64,000 nt of DNA from Mastigias papua (GCA_964019165.1 OZ025278.1:13705786-13769785), one strand, 5' to 3'; shown: positions 1 through 13,849, numbered from the stretch's first letter. Notes: generated from the sequence alone by a model not told the origin. A program made the numbers and translations.

Positions 1-3000
1 TAACTACGAAATTAATCAACAAAATTATTCCGATGTTCGTTATAAATGGTAGTCCTGATGCAACTTCCTGCATATGATACCCCCTAAGTGCATACCTCCA
101 CGCCTCATTTCCTCCTTGTTCCAAGAACTAGCTCCCATTGCTTTTACTTTATATGAATCACTAGGACGCTACGAGCAGATTACGCAAGGTGAGAGTTTAC
201 ATTTGTCATATTTTATCGTTTTTATCTATGAAATCGCAGTCAACTATGCATGAACACTACAAAGCAAAGTCTACAAATGTACCTATCAAGCTGACAAAGG
301 TCATTTGAAGTTGCTCGTCTTGAAAATGAAGCTCTAGAACTTCAAGTGTTTCGTTCGAATTTCGTGGATTTAAATTGCTTAGCAGCCTGAGTAGATCCTT
401 AGCACTTGGATGGAGGGTGTAGCAATTAATTCCCCCGAAATTTTATGCTCTTATGTAAAATAGCTAACATTCATCCTGATATTGCATGTTGTACAGAATT
501 GCTTGCCCTCTAGTTTCAATTTCAATTTCATTTCAATTTTCCACTGGACCTCCAGTTACAGTATGTTATATATCCCATGACTGAAAGATCGAAGCTAGTT
601 AAAACTTCTTACGCTAAGACAATTGCTTAACCATCTAACAGTTGGCCAGTGAATTGGTTTCGTTCCTTGAAGAAATTGGATACACTCTACCTTGGAAAGT
701 AAGGGGGTCACGACACTTTTTTACAACGGGCCTGATAACTGAAAGACTGATGAGTACGAGCCGCATAATCGTTTTCTTCAATACTTGCAAGTCAGAACGA
801 CGGCTCTGAGAAACAGGTGTACACGCAAGTTGAAAAAGAAAACGATGCAATAACATGAAACGTAGTTAGCAATGAACAACTGGAACCAACAGGAACACAG
901 AAATGATATTTTACACGTCATTATGTAACCATAAAGCGAATGAAAAAACTAGTACTTTAACGTCAAGTGCCGCCGGCGGGCGTTATAAGACGCCTTCGCG
1001 GGGAGTAGTTTCGTGACTTCTGTTCTAGAGATTTTCAGCAGAAGCAATTTAATATTTCATCAGTTAATGTAATCAGTGATCGAGTGATCCGGGAATCAAG
1101 CAAGATCCGGTGGATCGAAAGTGATCCTGTCCAGTATAGTCGCAAGTGACAAGAAGCACTTTTAGTGTTGCAAACTAAGCACCAAATACGATTGCTTTCA
1201 CAAAGGGATCGTATCCTTCCTAATAAGTTGAGTCATATCTAAAGTGAAACAGAAAGTGACCTAAAACAACCAAAATAGATGCATATCTGTAGATGTAACG
1301 TGACAACCGCTGAGCTAGAAGCAGTCAGCATTATGTAAAGTCTATTATGCAGTTCAGTGACTGAAAGGACAATAGATTACAGATTGAAAATTTTAAAGGA
1401 AACTTTCAATCATATTGTCCTGTGAGCTATCATGCTTGAGGTTCCTTGTTCGCATTATACCTAGGCATTAATACGTACTGCCCGATGCTAACTTTGGCAC
1501 GTATTTCTGAGTTATACTGAACATCTGTAGGCTACTACTATTGCTCGCCGTTACTACGTGCTCTAAAATACTAGGTAGAATGTACTTTTAGGTAGGACGA
1601 TCAAGTCGGAGCCACAACTGTTTCTAATGTGCAAAAGGAACTCGTAAAAATTTAGTCAACAGTGGTATAAAATCCAAGTTTAGCATCAAATAAGGGTAGA
1701 AGATATATCAAGTGCACCTATTACAAAGGATGAAGTTACCAAAGGCGCGGTGGAGGTCACAGTGCATTCCTCGTTTTTATTCCTGCATTTTCCAAAGGCA
1801 ACTCATTTTCAACTTATTTATACACGGTAGTTACGTCAGTTAGTAAAAATGATTTTCAGGGGCCCATGCTAAGAAGAACATACTTTTAAACAATCCAAAA
1901 ACAGAAGGCTACTTACAACAACAATACGCCAACAACAATTTTATGGAGCTCAAAAGTCTCTTGGGGTAATCTTGGGATCTATTGAGGAGTTTATTTCAAA
2001 TCTATTATTGTCATCGTCAATTGATTTGAAACATGTGCAGAACTAAATTGACCACCAGAATCAAAGGCGGGACTGATTTCTCACTTGCTCTCCGTCAGAA
2101 ATATCAGGCGGGAAGGCATCAGAATGCACTAAAGGATGGAGGAAATCACATAGCATGATGATTGCCTAGTGCTTCGTTAGCTGCAGGGAACATTTGATAT
2201 GGTATCTGGGAACTCAACTGTAGATTCATTGAGATACACATGTTTCACTTGGAAAAGATGTATTCAGAGGTGCAGTGGAATCGTGCTCAGGAGGATTCAT
2301 GTCCTGTTCCAAAAAGTTATCAGAGCTATGAAGAGGCTAAACTCGTGAGCACTTACCACTGGCCTGCTCAAACGTTCATTTACTTTGCAAACACCATAAA
2401 CTACCGAATAAGTGCCCCACACAGAACAAGCGTTCACCCAAGCATCAAAAATTTAACATATATGTCCACTACCGAACAAGCGCCCACTTCAAATAAAAAT
2501 ATATTCTGATAATACTATAAATACTATCAATGTACTATAGTAGCCAAAGCCCTGGGACACTTTGCAATTTTTGTATTCTTCAATGAACTTTCATCCCCTC
2601 CTCCCCTCAAACAACGGTTTTTGAGAGAAACACATGCGCAGGGAAACCTACGCTGGAGGGGGGCAGGGGGGCAGCTGCCCCTCCTGCCCTTTCCAAGGAC
2701 TTAATTATTTTAGTACAAAAATGTATATAATGTGCCCTTAGTAGGAACCTTGCCCTCCCTGCCCTCTGTGCGGGTAGGCGTGCCTGCACATGCGATAGTG
2801 AGACAATTTCACGCACTTCAAGGTCCTTTAGACAAACCAACATTGTGCTAGGGAAATGGGGACTGCGTGTATGAAGCAACGATGACAATATGTGGAGGAA
2901 TGTAGTTTTTATCAGTTTTTGCCAGTGTCCCAAGGACTTTTGGCGAGTATTGTAGCTACAAGTAAGCAAATATACCGTTAAATTTTTCTTTTGCTTGTCA

Positions 3001-4939
3001 GATATTGTAGGCTTTTAGAGTGCAAAATGTGCATTCTTCAGACATTTCTATGATGAGTGAAAGGTGGTCTTCATGGCCAAGTACATTTTGTTTTTATCAC
3101 TCTATTTGCTATTTTGAAATCAGTGCCCACCACCGTATAAGCGTCCACTAGCGAATAAGGGCCCACCCTACAGCCCAAAAAATTAAGAAGCGCCCGGCCT
3201 GTTATTCACTGTGTATTGATTATCGGGCCAACCATGCCACTAAACGAAACTGTCTGAAATTCTACGTGTTCTCTTTAGGAAAGTAAGTCGACTAAAGTAA
3301 CTACGGCCTTAAGATCTCACAGCTTCACGATTTTCGAGGACTAATGGTAAATACAAATCTTATGGATCTGGAAACAGGTAACTTTTACTTTTGCTCATAA
3401 TCCTTAGGGAGAGGTCATTATGTATGACAGGGTTGGGGCTGAAGAGAAAATAATAGGATAACTGACAAAAAAGATGTGGGGTAATAAAATAATGTTAACC
3501 ACAGAGTTGGGGTAAGAAGTAAATTAATATAAGCAATTTTGAATGAAAGAATAAAAGCATATTCTTTAGAAGACAAGCAAGAGCAATTCTTCTTCCAAAA
3601 AGAACATTTTATATTCCTTCGGTGGGGTGAATAACATCAGACTAAAGCAAATGGTAGGGTGAACTTTTTCTGAGGGTATATTATACTCTCTCTTCGGCCC
3701 CACCCCAGACTTAAATAATGACCGCTCCCTTGCATCTCAGCATTTCCCAAATTCTGTGATCTTTCTTGTAAATATCCTATCAAAGAACGCAACAATACAC
3801 ACGAAAAAAAGATCGAAACTCTTGCAGCAAATTGCTATTCACAGGGGCGGACTTACCGGTAGGGGAAATTGGACGCGAGCTGTCAGCCCGGATGCCAGGA
3901 AACGAGCTCTGTCTTAACAACAAAATTTATGCCACCCAAGGACATTATGTTCTAAAACCGATTGTAATTTAAACTCCATAAGTATTTCTATCGCATATCT
4001 CTTATTATGCTACCATTTACTTTTTCTTTGTATCACTCTGTTTGACAAATTGAGGGGGGCCATCCAGCTTATAGGTCGAGGATTGATGATTCTTTCAATC
4101 CATTACTAACAGTATGTTTTTGAAATAACTATTAAATTTTGATGACTTTTCCGCTAACATCAATCTAACTGGGAAAGCTGTCAAAGGCTTTTCTAGCTCT
4201 CTCATCTTGTATTGTTATACCTATCTAATTTGAATGTGATGAGTACAGAAGTGCCTTGACATTTGAAGCAAGCCATATTTTTGCTAAAAGAGAAAGATAT
4301 GTAAAATTCATGCTTACATTAGAGTCTCAAAAACACAACCACTAGTACTGTGTCTTAAATTTAATAGGTGAATTTGTCGACTTGGAATTTCGCCTTCTCA
4401 AAGAGTAAATCTTTTCTTTACTGTTTTTACGTCATCATTTTGCCCAGGGGCAATTTCTTTGTAGATAGTAACAGTAATCAGTCATCATGACTTAAGTCTC
4501 TCTACAAAATTACCCAGCCTTGAATACTCTCAATGGTTTGTGGTAGCTTGGCAGCTCTCTTTATCATAAAAATGACATTAACACAAAATGCCGTCGGGAA
4601 CATTGGAGTCCCCCTATTGCCTATTGCCTGTCGTTTGCAGAAGACACTTAAATCAAGCATTCTATTTTCTCTTTTCAATCGACAATCAAAAAGCTGCCGT
4701 CAAAGAATGCTATACTCCATACATGTTCTGCAGTCTGAGGGTGGACAAAAACAAAGAACCTAACAAAAACGAAACTGCCAGACCATTGAAGATTGGATAG
4801 TTAATGTTGTGAAAAATTGGAGGTGAATCTGGAAATTCTTAAATAGGTGCCCCAATGGTAGAAGAAAACTTGTCTCTAATACTTTTCTTTGGCGGCAAAA
4901 GTTATGTTCGCCATTTGAATAGAAATTCATTTCTTTCAG
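1..4939. other. no gene recognised; possible short GC-rich patch and repeat fragments
   Basis: I see no exon with convincing splice sites or a recognisable protein here. A short GC-rich patch lies near 968-1010 in otherwise AT-rich DNA. It could be a promoter or first-exon region, but nothing ties it to a gene. By position it is where a first exon of tandem copy A might be expected, yet I found no clear homologue of the first exons of copies B and C. Fragments with a recurring 'ataagNGCCCAC' flavour occur at about 2400-2490 and 3120-3200. Confidence 0.4.
2400..3205. repeat. degenerate repeat with 'gaataagcgccca' motifs at both ends
   Basis: Short motifs of the type ccgaataagNgcccac recur at 2403-2425, 2463-2490 and 3125-3170. 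They flank about 600 bases of unrecognised sequence. They resemble, but are not the same as, the GAATAAGCCCC repeat at 18.9 and 53.3 kb. The likely explanation is a decayed MITE or several overlapping insertions. The boundaries are approximate. Confidence 0.3.
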
Positions 4940-7900
4940 TCACAACCCAGCCAGTGAGCTTTAACCCAACATGCCTAGATGCTGATTCTCTCAAGATATA
5001 CAACAATTTGACAACCACACACAAGACAGGGGCAAAAATAACCTCGGAGGTTAACAAAGCTGGAAGACAACTGTTAACAGATGTCCCACAACAAGCATCT
5101 ACCAGGGTTTGTATATTTTACATATACACAGTGTATATGCAGATTAAAATGCAAGCAATATCTAAGGATCCGAACGCTGGGGGAGTGCCTGTTAGGGAGA
5201 ACAGCATGGCCGCTAAAGGTTTTAGAGCCTTGTTGGGTCTATTTTGTTCCGATCTAATTGACCAGTCACCATGTAAAATGGGCCTAGTCTTAGCATGTGT
5301 GGTTAGAATCTTGTATGATGATTAGTCAATCAGGTTGGGAGAAAATAGGCCTGAAAGAGTTCTCAAACATTTAGCGACTAAGCTAGGTAGAATGCATATC
5401 CCAAGCCGTCGACTTCATGAAGCAAAGTGGCCAGTCCCCTTTCATACCAATTTTATCTGCCCACCATTGCCATCAGATAACCATTTGTCTCTGAGTGGAC
5501 AGTGAGTGGGCAATCAACTTGTGGCCTGAGGTGTGCGCCAAACGACTTGACTACTCGCCCATAAAAGTCACAATCGGCTTTGTAATTTGCCGCAGTGTTT
5601 TGAATGATGCTGTATCAACATGAATTGACGCCAGGACTGTCTAACCTTGCGAAAATGTAAGTCGGAATGCTCGCTTTGATACCACATGTAGCAAAAACTC
5701 TACTACGTCTGCTTATTAACTTTCGATCTTCTAGAGAGGGGCCAAAAACTGGAGGGGACCTAGTACAACCAGTTTTGATTTGACAGGGCATGTTGGAGAG
5801 GGAGCTAAATAGGACTTTGCCATATTCATTTATTTAACCATTTAGATATAATACTGAGTAATATTGATTTCTTAAGTTACTTTGAGGTCCGACATCTGCA
5901 GAGCTTCTAGTTATTTGAGAAGCTTCGATAAAATCCCCATTAGAGAGGCAAATTAGAGAACAGAGCAATAGTAAGATATACACTAGTTAGCAAAAGACAA
6001 TATTATTGTACTTATCTCTCCTGAAGTAGGGTGTCCAGTTCTTACTCGCACTTGAAAGGTACCTCTAGAGGGGGTGATTACCCTGAGACATCGACTTCTT
6101 GAGGTAGGGTGACTAGTTCCTTTACTCGCCACCTTTATCTTCTTTGTGTTGCCACAAAGTACCCAATGGCTACTGGGTGTATAATAGGCAAACAGTTAAG
6201 ATATAGCCTGAGGTGTGGCTCATCGAGCTATCGAATATATATATCATTATCTGACTTTATTTGATTTTTAGTCAAATCGCTCTCAACAACAAGTCAATAG
6301 GCTTTAAATGTAGAGAAAGACGGTAAAAGACGAACAAGCTGGTATATAATGGCTAGATAATATTCACAAAGAAATCAAAATTAACTCCATTTTTCAGGGG
6401 CACCTAACATACGATGAACTTTCGAGCTTGTTCTCCAAAAGAACGAACGTTTCATTTCTACTGATCATTTGGAGTTCGAGTCACTTACAATATACGACGA
6501 TGGCTTTAATGTAAAGCAAACTAAGCGAGAAGGAAGAGCCATTCTAACTGACAAACGGATTCTACTCATATCGTCAGCATATGAAGAAAGTAAGTATCTG
6601 TTAAACCGCCGTTAATACGATATAGTATTTCACCCAACATTTCACCAAGACCGAATACAGACCTGTCAACTCTACCGGTATCACCGGGAGACTCATGGTC
6701 ACAGAATAGAGTTGTTCTCCTGGCTAATTTCTGGAAAATCAAGTCATGTTACTCGGATTTTTCCTTACAATTTTCTGGTTTACATTCGATTTTATGTACG
6801 TGCGGAAGAGCTTTCAATGGCGCTTAGAATCACTATGAAGGTGCCTTTCATTCTCCTGTTCATGATTATTTTTGCTCTACTATTTGCTGAGCACATTTTT
6901 TGCAATTATATTTATAGTTTTAGCGAAATTTGGCTTTCTCTCAGATTTTGGCCCGATCTTCTTGTCTTTCTTACGGAAAGATCCAAAATCTCCAGGTTTC
7001 GAAAACTCTAGATTGCCGCTATCCGCTATAGGTATGCATTTCAAAACGAATATGAAAGAGGATTGAGTCAGCACTGAAATAATTCTTGAAATGCAGCTTA
7101 TTGCATGTTGAAACTGTCATCAGCATAGAATATATTCTCTAAATGAGGCGGCATTCCTAACAGTGGTGTACAGTTGAATGTTTCTCGAGGAGCAACGCCA
7201 CTACGGTAGCCTAGAACGAAGCTCCAAGGACAACCATACTCTAAATAGTTTGCTTTCATGAAATTATTGTAGACGACCACCCCTTCCCCTCCCCCCTATT
7301 CACCACCACATGTCCCTAATTCTTACTTTGGCACGTGTTTACTTCTCCAATAGAATTTGCAGTGTCACAATATGGAAATCCAACGATTGCTGATGGAGGC
7401 TACAGAGTATCAGCGGAATACACTAATTCCACCTACTTTCTTCCATTACCGCTTCACTTTTTTCGCAGTATTGAGGTTGAAGGAAACATAAGAGCATCTG
7501 GAAGCATCGACATTGATAAAGAAATTTCAGTATGTAAATGCTGCTTGTGTGGAAGCTGCTGTGGGCTTTGCGGGGTAAGACAGTCAATCTATATTTGATC
7601 CATTAAGGTGGATTTCCATTCAGTGCTTTTGTCGCGCGCTTGACTCTTTGCAATCGACCCTTTGCCATGGTGCTTGTCGTCGCGCGCGCGACTTTCTGCA
7701 ATCGACTATTGATGCTGGGTAGTTAAGCTTACATTAGCGCTTTCGATCGATCGCAAAAATTCGGATGAACTTCTACTTTTGTTTGCGATCGCGCGCCCAG
7801 CTCAAGCTATCAGCTTTTAGAAAATGCGCATGCCCAGATTAAAATACCATCGCAAAAAGTCGAGCGTGCGACAAAAAGCACCGAATGGAAATCCACCTTT

Positions 7901-9271
7901 ATATAGAATGGTAATATAACGCATTACTCATTATATCACGTGTATCCGCATCTGGCTATATATTTCGTTTCACCTTTCGGTCGTTATACGTTGTTTCATA
8001 CTCTGACGAGTATCGGGCCGAAATCATATGGTTTCAACATTCTCAAAGAAATCGCAAATGACTTTAGCAGCACAGTTCAGTCTCATGTGCGACTCGTACG
8101 GTCGAGAGTGCTTCTTAGAGAGGACACTAGATATGGGTTATCGTTTTCGAGAGCTAGGGCGGCCAGTCCCTTATCCTGTTGCATTTATCTCCGCATTGTT
8201 GTGACCAGGTACCCGCCCAAACCCGAGTGGAGAAGGATAAAGTGTCAACTCAAAGCGTGTTTCGAATCATCGACCTTCCTTGCAACAAACGTACACACTA
8301 GCCAAAACTTTGCATTGCACAGATCACGGGTCACATACGGCCTTTTAGTTGACTCAGGCCAGTCGGTGAAAGGGCAATTGGAAATAACCAAAAGCAAACA
8401 TATTTTATGATTTCATTTCATGCACGGACTAAAACTGAGTGGCTTCTATTTTGAAGTTCTTCTCCATCCATTTCTATGCAGAGAAAAATACAATTAACAT
8501 TATGTAATGATTGAGTTCAGCCGTTTATCTTGGGCCTTTACTGTATAGCTATTTGTGATAACAAAAACGACATCAGCTGTGAAGGTCGACTCAATTTAAC
8601 TGCACTATAAAAGCTGGACAACATAAGAGAGCTCAGAAAGTTCATAGTTGTATTGCCCAAGCCCAACCTCTCTTGTAAAAGTAAGATTAAAAGTTTCTCT
8701 TTAGCCTTGTATATGCCAGTCATTGCAAATTCAACCCTTTTTTGATACAATACTCCAACTGAATTTTGGTGTGAACTTTTCAATCGAAGAAAAGTCAGAT
8801 GCAAGAAAACAATAGGGAGTTAAATCAGTTCGAGAAAATTCTTTGCTACTTGGAAATGTGTCTGAAATGAAAATGACAAAAACGGGGCAAATTCCAAATA
8901 ATGCACTGCTGAATTACAGCCATGGTAAAATTACAATGATTTAATAGACATCTTTGTTAGATACCTCATTTAAATTATAGAAGCAGATTTGCGAACTTGG
9001 TTGCAGCCTGGTTAGAAAGTTTTTAACGTTGCAATGATTGCGGTGATGTATTATGTCTGATATTTAAAATTCATTTTAGTCTTCGACATCTTGGATAATG
9101 AAGGCACTGGACTTGTCGGAGACTAATCAGACCAATATAACATTTGGATTACTGATGCCACCATGGGAGAAGAAATCATTTCTCAGATTGTATCTTGGGA
9201 AGGATGCACAAATCCAACATGTCTACAATATGCTGGCGTGCTTTCAAGAGGCCATGCCAAATGTCGAGTAG
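4940..9271 (+). CDS. tandem family copy A: uncharacterised PH/GRAM-like protein, frameshifted (possible pseudogene)
   Basis: Four exons are homologous to copies B and C: 4940-5106, 6398-6589, 7354-7574 and 9080-9271 (stop TAG). All have AG acceptors and GT donors, with phases 1, 0, 1, 0. The translation keeps family signatures: a TTQPVSF start in the first of these exons, LTDKRILLISS in the second, YFLPLPLHFFRSIEVEG in the third and FGLLMPPW plus FLRLYLG in the last. The second exon is 192 nt, against 193 nt in B and C. One base is missing between the YDEL and ERFIS segments (about 6420-6447), so the reading frame breaks there while sequence on both sides remains protein-like. The third exon carries a cysteine cluster (CKCCLCGSCCGLCG) absent from B and C. 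No first exon was found. It is either a young pseudogene or an intact gene with a sequencing error. Function is unknown. A PH/GRAM-like fold is only an inference from strand-like blocks and a final amphipathic helix. Confidence 0.65.
5211..5376. mobile_element. palindromic MITE in intron of copy A (family copy 1)
   Basis: The element is one near-palindrome: the left arm from 5211 (CGCTAAAGG...) pairs imperfectly with the right arm ending at 5376 (...TTTAGCG). Arms are about 70-75 bases. A second member of the same family lies at 59496-59690, sharing blocks such as cctaattgacca and gttgggagaaaat. It lies in the intron immediately after the first recognised exon of copy A. Confidence 0.65.
7604..7901. 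mobile_element. MITE with ~30-bp terminal inverted repeats
   Basis: The left end reads AAGGTGGATTTCCATTCAG, and the right end is its near-exact reverse complement (CGAATGGAAATCCACCTT). The similarity continues through the GTGCTTTT(T)GTCGC block on both sides. The interior is CG-rich, with repeated gcgcgcg/gatcgc motifs and no ORF. A TA or TTA duplication may flank it. It begins only 30 bases after the donor of copy A's third recognised exon. Confidence 0.8.
7920..8350. repeat. dispersed repeat, related to 13850-14030
   Basis: The part near 7945-8040 (ccgcatctggctatatat, then cctttcggtcgttat, tgtttcatactctgacgag) is visibly related to 13925-14010 upstream of the TA array in copy B. The 3' part (ggtacccgcccaaacccgagtggaga, then tttcgaatcatcgacc) resembles dispersed repeats common in invertebrates. 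The open frame across 7940-8410 belongs to this repeat and is not a gene. Confidence 0.5.
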
Positions 9272-9474
9272 TGTCCATATGTAAGAAGCAAATTCTAACT
9301 TGATTGCAGTAGATAAAAAATTAACTTAAAATGATACATTACAGGCTGTTTTTATGTTTATTTTATTAGAGCTAACAGCGTTATTCGCTCAAATGACGTT
9401 ATTCCTACTAACAACATGCAAAGATTTTGAAGCTTTGAAATACTATACCTACGTATTGCATTTAACGGCATAGT

Positions 9475-9730
9475 CACTTATTACCATTTTACTTATAGCC
9501 TAGCTACTTATGGCCTGGGCAATTATGGCCTAATTACTTATGGCCCAGTAAATTATTGTCTAGCTACATATGGCTTGGTTATCAATGATCTAGTTAGTTA
9601 TTGGTCCTCCTAATTTTGGCCTAGTTACTTGTGGCCTGGGTACTTATGGTCGGGTTACTTACGGCCTGGTAACTAGTGACCTGGATACTTACGGCCTAGT
9701 TAATTATCACCTAGTTACTTATAGCCTCGT
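9475..9730 (+). repeat. degenerate ~15-17 bp minisatellite
   Basis: The unit ttacttatggcctag recurs roughly 15 times with many substitutions across about 250 bases. It lies just after the stop codon of copy A. No coding potential. Confidence 0.75.
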
Positions 9731-10250
9731 TTGTATACTGACGTTATAATCTGTAACATTTGGTATTAGTCGTACTAACTGTTCATCTACTTGTTTACTC
9801 TCTCTATTGGAATGACTCTCATGCTCGTTGTTGCACTAATCTTCACCATGTCATGTTCTAATACTTTACAATGAGCAACTATACCGCACCATGACCTGGT
9901 CTATACAAAGCTGAAAACTATTTCTCGGAGTTGAAAATCCTTGAAGGGCAGGTTGTGACTTCATGAAAAAGAGTTAAACTACTTCAAAAATCTTTTGCAC
10001 AATCTCCCATTTGTTGTTTAGAATGGAACGGTAAGTGAAACCGGTTGCATTGACCAATGATTGGTATTTATGACAGGTATGGTCATGGTTATGTCAGGGG
10101 CGATTGCCTCCTCAAGTAGATTTTTCGGCAGTTTCAAACATGATGATTCCAGGAACTAAAATTTGGAAAGTTCGTCAATTTGTCCCTACAGAGAGGGCAA
10201 AGTTACCCCCTGTAAGGATTTGGTACTGGCATATATGGTTACCCCTGTGG
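9731..10250. other. spacer between copies A and B, nothing recognised
   Basis: No exon, RNA gene or clear repeat could be supported in this stretch between the minisatellite and the MITE at 10251. Confidence 0.4.
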
Positions 10251-10558
10251 GTCAACTCTTATAGTCAAGTGTAAGTACCCACATCTGAGGTTCTAGAAAA
10301 TGGACTCTTTTCTCTGATTTTTAACTCAAATTTTACCCCCATTTGTCTTTGAAACCAGAGAAAAATTAGACCCTAAGTTAGAAAATCAACGATGAAAGTT
10401 GTAGTTGAACCTACAATGCCCCTTTTCTAAGATTTTTGTTATTTTTCTCAAAAACACCCCTTTTACAAACTTTTATGTCCTAGGTTTGGCATGAAATTGA
10501 ACCCTTTTCTCAGAGATTTTAAAGACACGGGTGCTTACACTTGACAATGAGAGCTGAC
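10251..10558. mobile_element. MITE with ~35-bp terminal inverted repeats upstream of copy B
   Basis: The left end GTCAACTCTTATAGTCAAG and following bases match the reverse complement of the right end at about 10524-10558 (...CACTTGACAATGAGAGCTGAC). The shared block is gtcaagtgtaagNacccNNNtct. The interior has imperfect palindromic stretches (tttaaaatctctgag against tcagagat) and no ORF. It ends within 50 bases of the conserved 5' region shared by copies B and C, so it may affect the promoter of copy B (inference). Confidence 0.65.
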
Positions 10559-10574
10559 TGATTGGACTGGCTTA

Positions 10575-10777
10575 TATAGTTAAGTTTCTCCCGCTGTCCA
10601 TTTGCCTACATGTTGCGGCCATGTTCGATTCGTGACGTATATATCACGTGTTACAAATACAAAAGAACAATCACCAATACCAACATATTGAATTCCACAC
10701 TTCCAAGAAGTTTGTCCGCAGACTGTTCACTAGGATTTCGTACTTCGACGAGGAGGCTGAGATACAAGAGATCGAAG
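10575..10777 (+). CDS. probable first exon of tandem copy B (start codon not in frame)
   Basis: The sequence is clearly homologous to the first exon of copy C at 19475-19675. Both share a block from 'tttctcNcgct' through 'catgttgc.gccatgttcgattc' to 'gacgaggaggctg', and both end at a GTGAG donor. The frame that joins in phase 1 to the next exon reads FDEEAEIQEIE at its end, matching LDEEAGTKESK in copy C. In that frame there is no ATG and there is a stop upstream. The ATG used in copy C is GTG here (about 10631), and a one-base length difference separates it from the DEEA frame. The exon could be 5' UTR with a start elsewhere, or copy B may be damaged at its 5' end. Confidence 0.45.
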
Positions 10778-12329
10778 GTGAGGATGATATTGCCTGGTTT
10801 ATACGTATGATCATGACAATTGCTTGTAAAAAACCTGAAGAAAATAATTTGCATAGCTGAAATAAAATTGTCTTCTCTTAATTGAAGACATGAGATATTG
10901 TACTTAGTGTGTTTATGTGAGCTAGACTTCTCTTTCATTATAAGGAACATGCGTGCATTCACCGGTGAGGTATCAGGGACGAAAAAGGTTATGAGCTTGT
11001 ACTACTAACTAAAAAATCAAAAGACATTTCTAATTTCGAATATTTTTTTTGCTCCAAGCAATCCACGGGTAAGGTGTCAAAGTTGTATTAATTGCGTACA
11101 ATCCTAATAGCAAGTGTTTCGTAAACGGGATTCAGTTGTCGGTTGAAACTTACTTTTAATGGTTGCGATGTATACAGAACTATGCGATTAAACCTAATGA
11201 GTTATCAACTATTAGTACTACCACATAGTCATGATAGACCCAAAAATAATGAACTTTGAGAAATTGGGTTTTGACGTAGGTTACTTATACAAAAATTAAC
11301 TATACCAGGCAGACAAAATAGGCCAGAAACAGAAAGCCGGAAGAAGAAATCTTCCATATCATCAAGGTATGTTCGCGATACTAATCATTTTCAGCCAAAT
11401 AACTTTGAACCGTAAAACAGAAGAAATACAAAAAGATGTGTTCTACAGGTATGGAATAGAAACATTTCTATTGATAAAATATAGCACCCGTTGAGCTAGA
11501 CAAAGGGTCATAGATAGTAAACCAAGGGCATTGGAGGAATTGTAAGAATGAAAATCACAAAGAGGGATATATGCTGTCAATAGAAGTTACTCCCTTACTC
11601 TCTTTATATCGAGCTCTTCATCCGTGTCATTATTTATTCAGGATTGTTAAGCTTAAACTCTTTTGTCTATTTACCACACGAAAAGCAAGTTTAAAGCAGA
11701 AGAACATTTGATTTCGAACACAACATTTGTCTGCGTACTCTAAAACCCACGATAAAGAGGGTTGTCACAGTCCAACACATTTCCAAAATTACTAATTGGG
11801 AGGTTCAAAATAAGCGGGGGGTAATAAGACTCCCAGATTAACGCTCGGGGGTTCAACAGTATCTAGACATTGCTGTCCCTACGAAGTGCTAACGTCACGT
11901 AAAAACTGCAGAACACAAGACACGACATAAGATAAGAGGATGAGTTTGAAGCAACTCCAAAGTCTACGCAGATTTGAAACAACTCCAAAATTGTTCCAAT
12001 CAGTCAAAATTAATTATAGTTCCTCCTCGCTTATTATGAGTTCTAAAGTGCGCGCTGGGCTTTGAAAGCAGCCAGTCATCTGTCTATGAATAACCAAATA
12101 TAGATTATCCTCAGTATGTTTCTGGTCATACTTACAAATTGCAGAGGATTGGAGTGCTGTTCATAAGAGAATGATCGATATATATGGACTTTTAGTTCAC
12201 CTGCCCGAGTGATGGCCACAGTTTTGCGTGTTTTGGCGCAAATGACACGACACCTTTGTCGCCCGGACTTTGCTGGGGTGGATCAAGCTACTTAACATAC
12301 ACACAAGATAAACTCTACTTTTATAAGGA

Positions 12330-12745
12330 CAAGTCAGTCAGAACACGAGCCTCAAAATATATGGAAACTTAAGAACAAATTAACAACAAGCTGACGCTGA
12401 AGCACTGTCGTAAAGAAAGTGATTTGAACCTGATATAAAACGTTTTACGCTCAACAATGTTTGCTAAAAGTCCTCAAAACGCCCAAATCATCAATGTGTA
12501 AAGAAGTCGTAAGTGTACCAAGATTTTTAGCAAGGATCTCTTGTCTTCTGCTAATGGTATTGAAAGTAATACCTGTTTCATAAACACCCAATGTTCTCCT
12601 GTATATTGTCTAATGTCCTCATTGCTTACACCCCAATAATTCAAAAACAAGTTAAAGAACAATTCAGCCTCAAAATTTTGGGAAAATTAAGAACAGCCAG
12701 CCTCAATTTTACTGGTTCTTACAAAAAAGAGTGTAGACTTTGTGC
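12330..12745 (+). repeat. repeat copy, inverted relative to 47485-47925
   Basis: Starts near 'gagcctcaaaatatatgg', continues through 'aagctgacgctgaagcactgtcgtaa', 'acctgtttcataaacacc' and 'gtctaatgtc', and ends near 'tttttactggtt..aaaaaagagtg'. The same blocks occur in reverse complement at 47485-47925. The ends carry similar direct motifs (agcctcaaaatt..ggaaaa.ttaagaaca). It is a dispersed non-coding element of unknown class. Confidence 0.65.
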
Positions 12746-13849
12746 TTATTTGATGACATCTTATCAGGTCATAGCAAACAGCATAGCCACACCAGTAGTG
12801 CCGTGCCAAAATGATACCAAGGGGGCAGTCCTGTGGGTCATTCTATGGACCACACCCATAACCACATTCAACTTTTCATTCTAAACTGTTGGAATTTGAA
12901 TTGATTCAATGTTATGCATGTAATTGATGTAAATATACATAAAATCACAGCAAAGAGTTGGTTAATACTACCAACAAAGGAATTCACCAAACTAGCATAC
13001 TCTCATTGGAAGAGGAACTGAGGCCCAAAACTCTCTTCGTTACAACACAAAGAGAGCTGAGTCCTCAAACCCCCAACCCCTTTCTATAATACCCCTGAAG
13101 CACACTAGAACCAGTTGGCAATAAATAATACTGCAAAAGGAAAACTAGATGCTTATTTGGAATTCTTTCTAAAAGAGGATAACAAATAAGGACACAACCA
13201 AAAGTTCAACTAGGATTGAAACTGCAAACTGCTTGGCTTTCCTTGTGTAAACAGCCTCTAGGCTGAGGCACAGAGCCAGTAAAAAAGTTCTGATGACTTG
13301 AAAAAATGTTAGCACATTGATATCTTATGAATGAACCCCGTTGCGGAGAAAGGGGACTGTATGGGGTGTAATTATCTCTCGTCACTTTTTGAACATCTGG
13401 CAGGTTGGATTCGTCCAGAGATGTCATTAAAACTATTAGAATTTCTCTCACACAAATCAATAATTGCATTTACCATTTTATAAACAGAATGAGCGTACTT
13501 TTATACTTAAAAATGACGTTTCCCTAATCCAATGGGTGTGATCGTTACCCACATTTCACGACGGCTAGTGTGCAACTTAATGGACTATTAGTCTTTGTTA
13601 CTACCCACATACTATTCAGACTAGCTACAAGGTACTGCTTTACGAAGGGACTGTAGTTTACTCTCACAATTTCACCCTATAATTTTCAAAAGAGGTATAA
13701 GGACTAGAACCTAGGACTCTCATCTTCTAAAGTAAATAGTTATGCTTTGTTTCAAGATAAGCTTTGTTTTCTTTTGCTAGAAGCGTGAGTGTTATAAGAT
13801 GGGGGCATACTTAAAGCATGCTGAAAAGCTCTTTTCGTCCGACACTGGT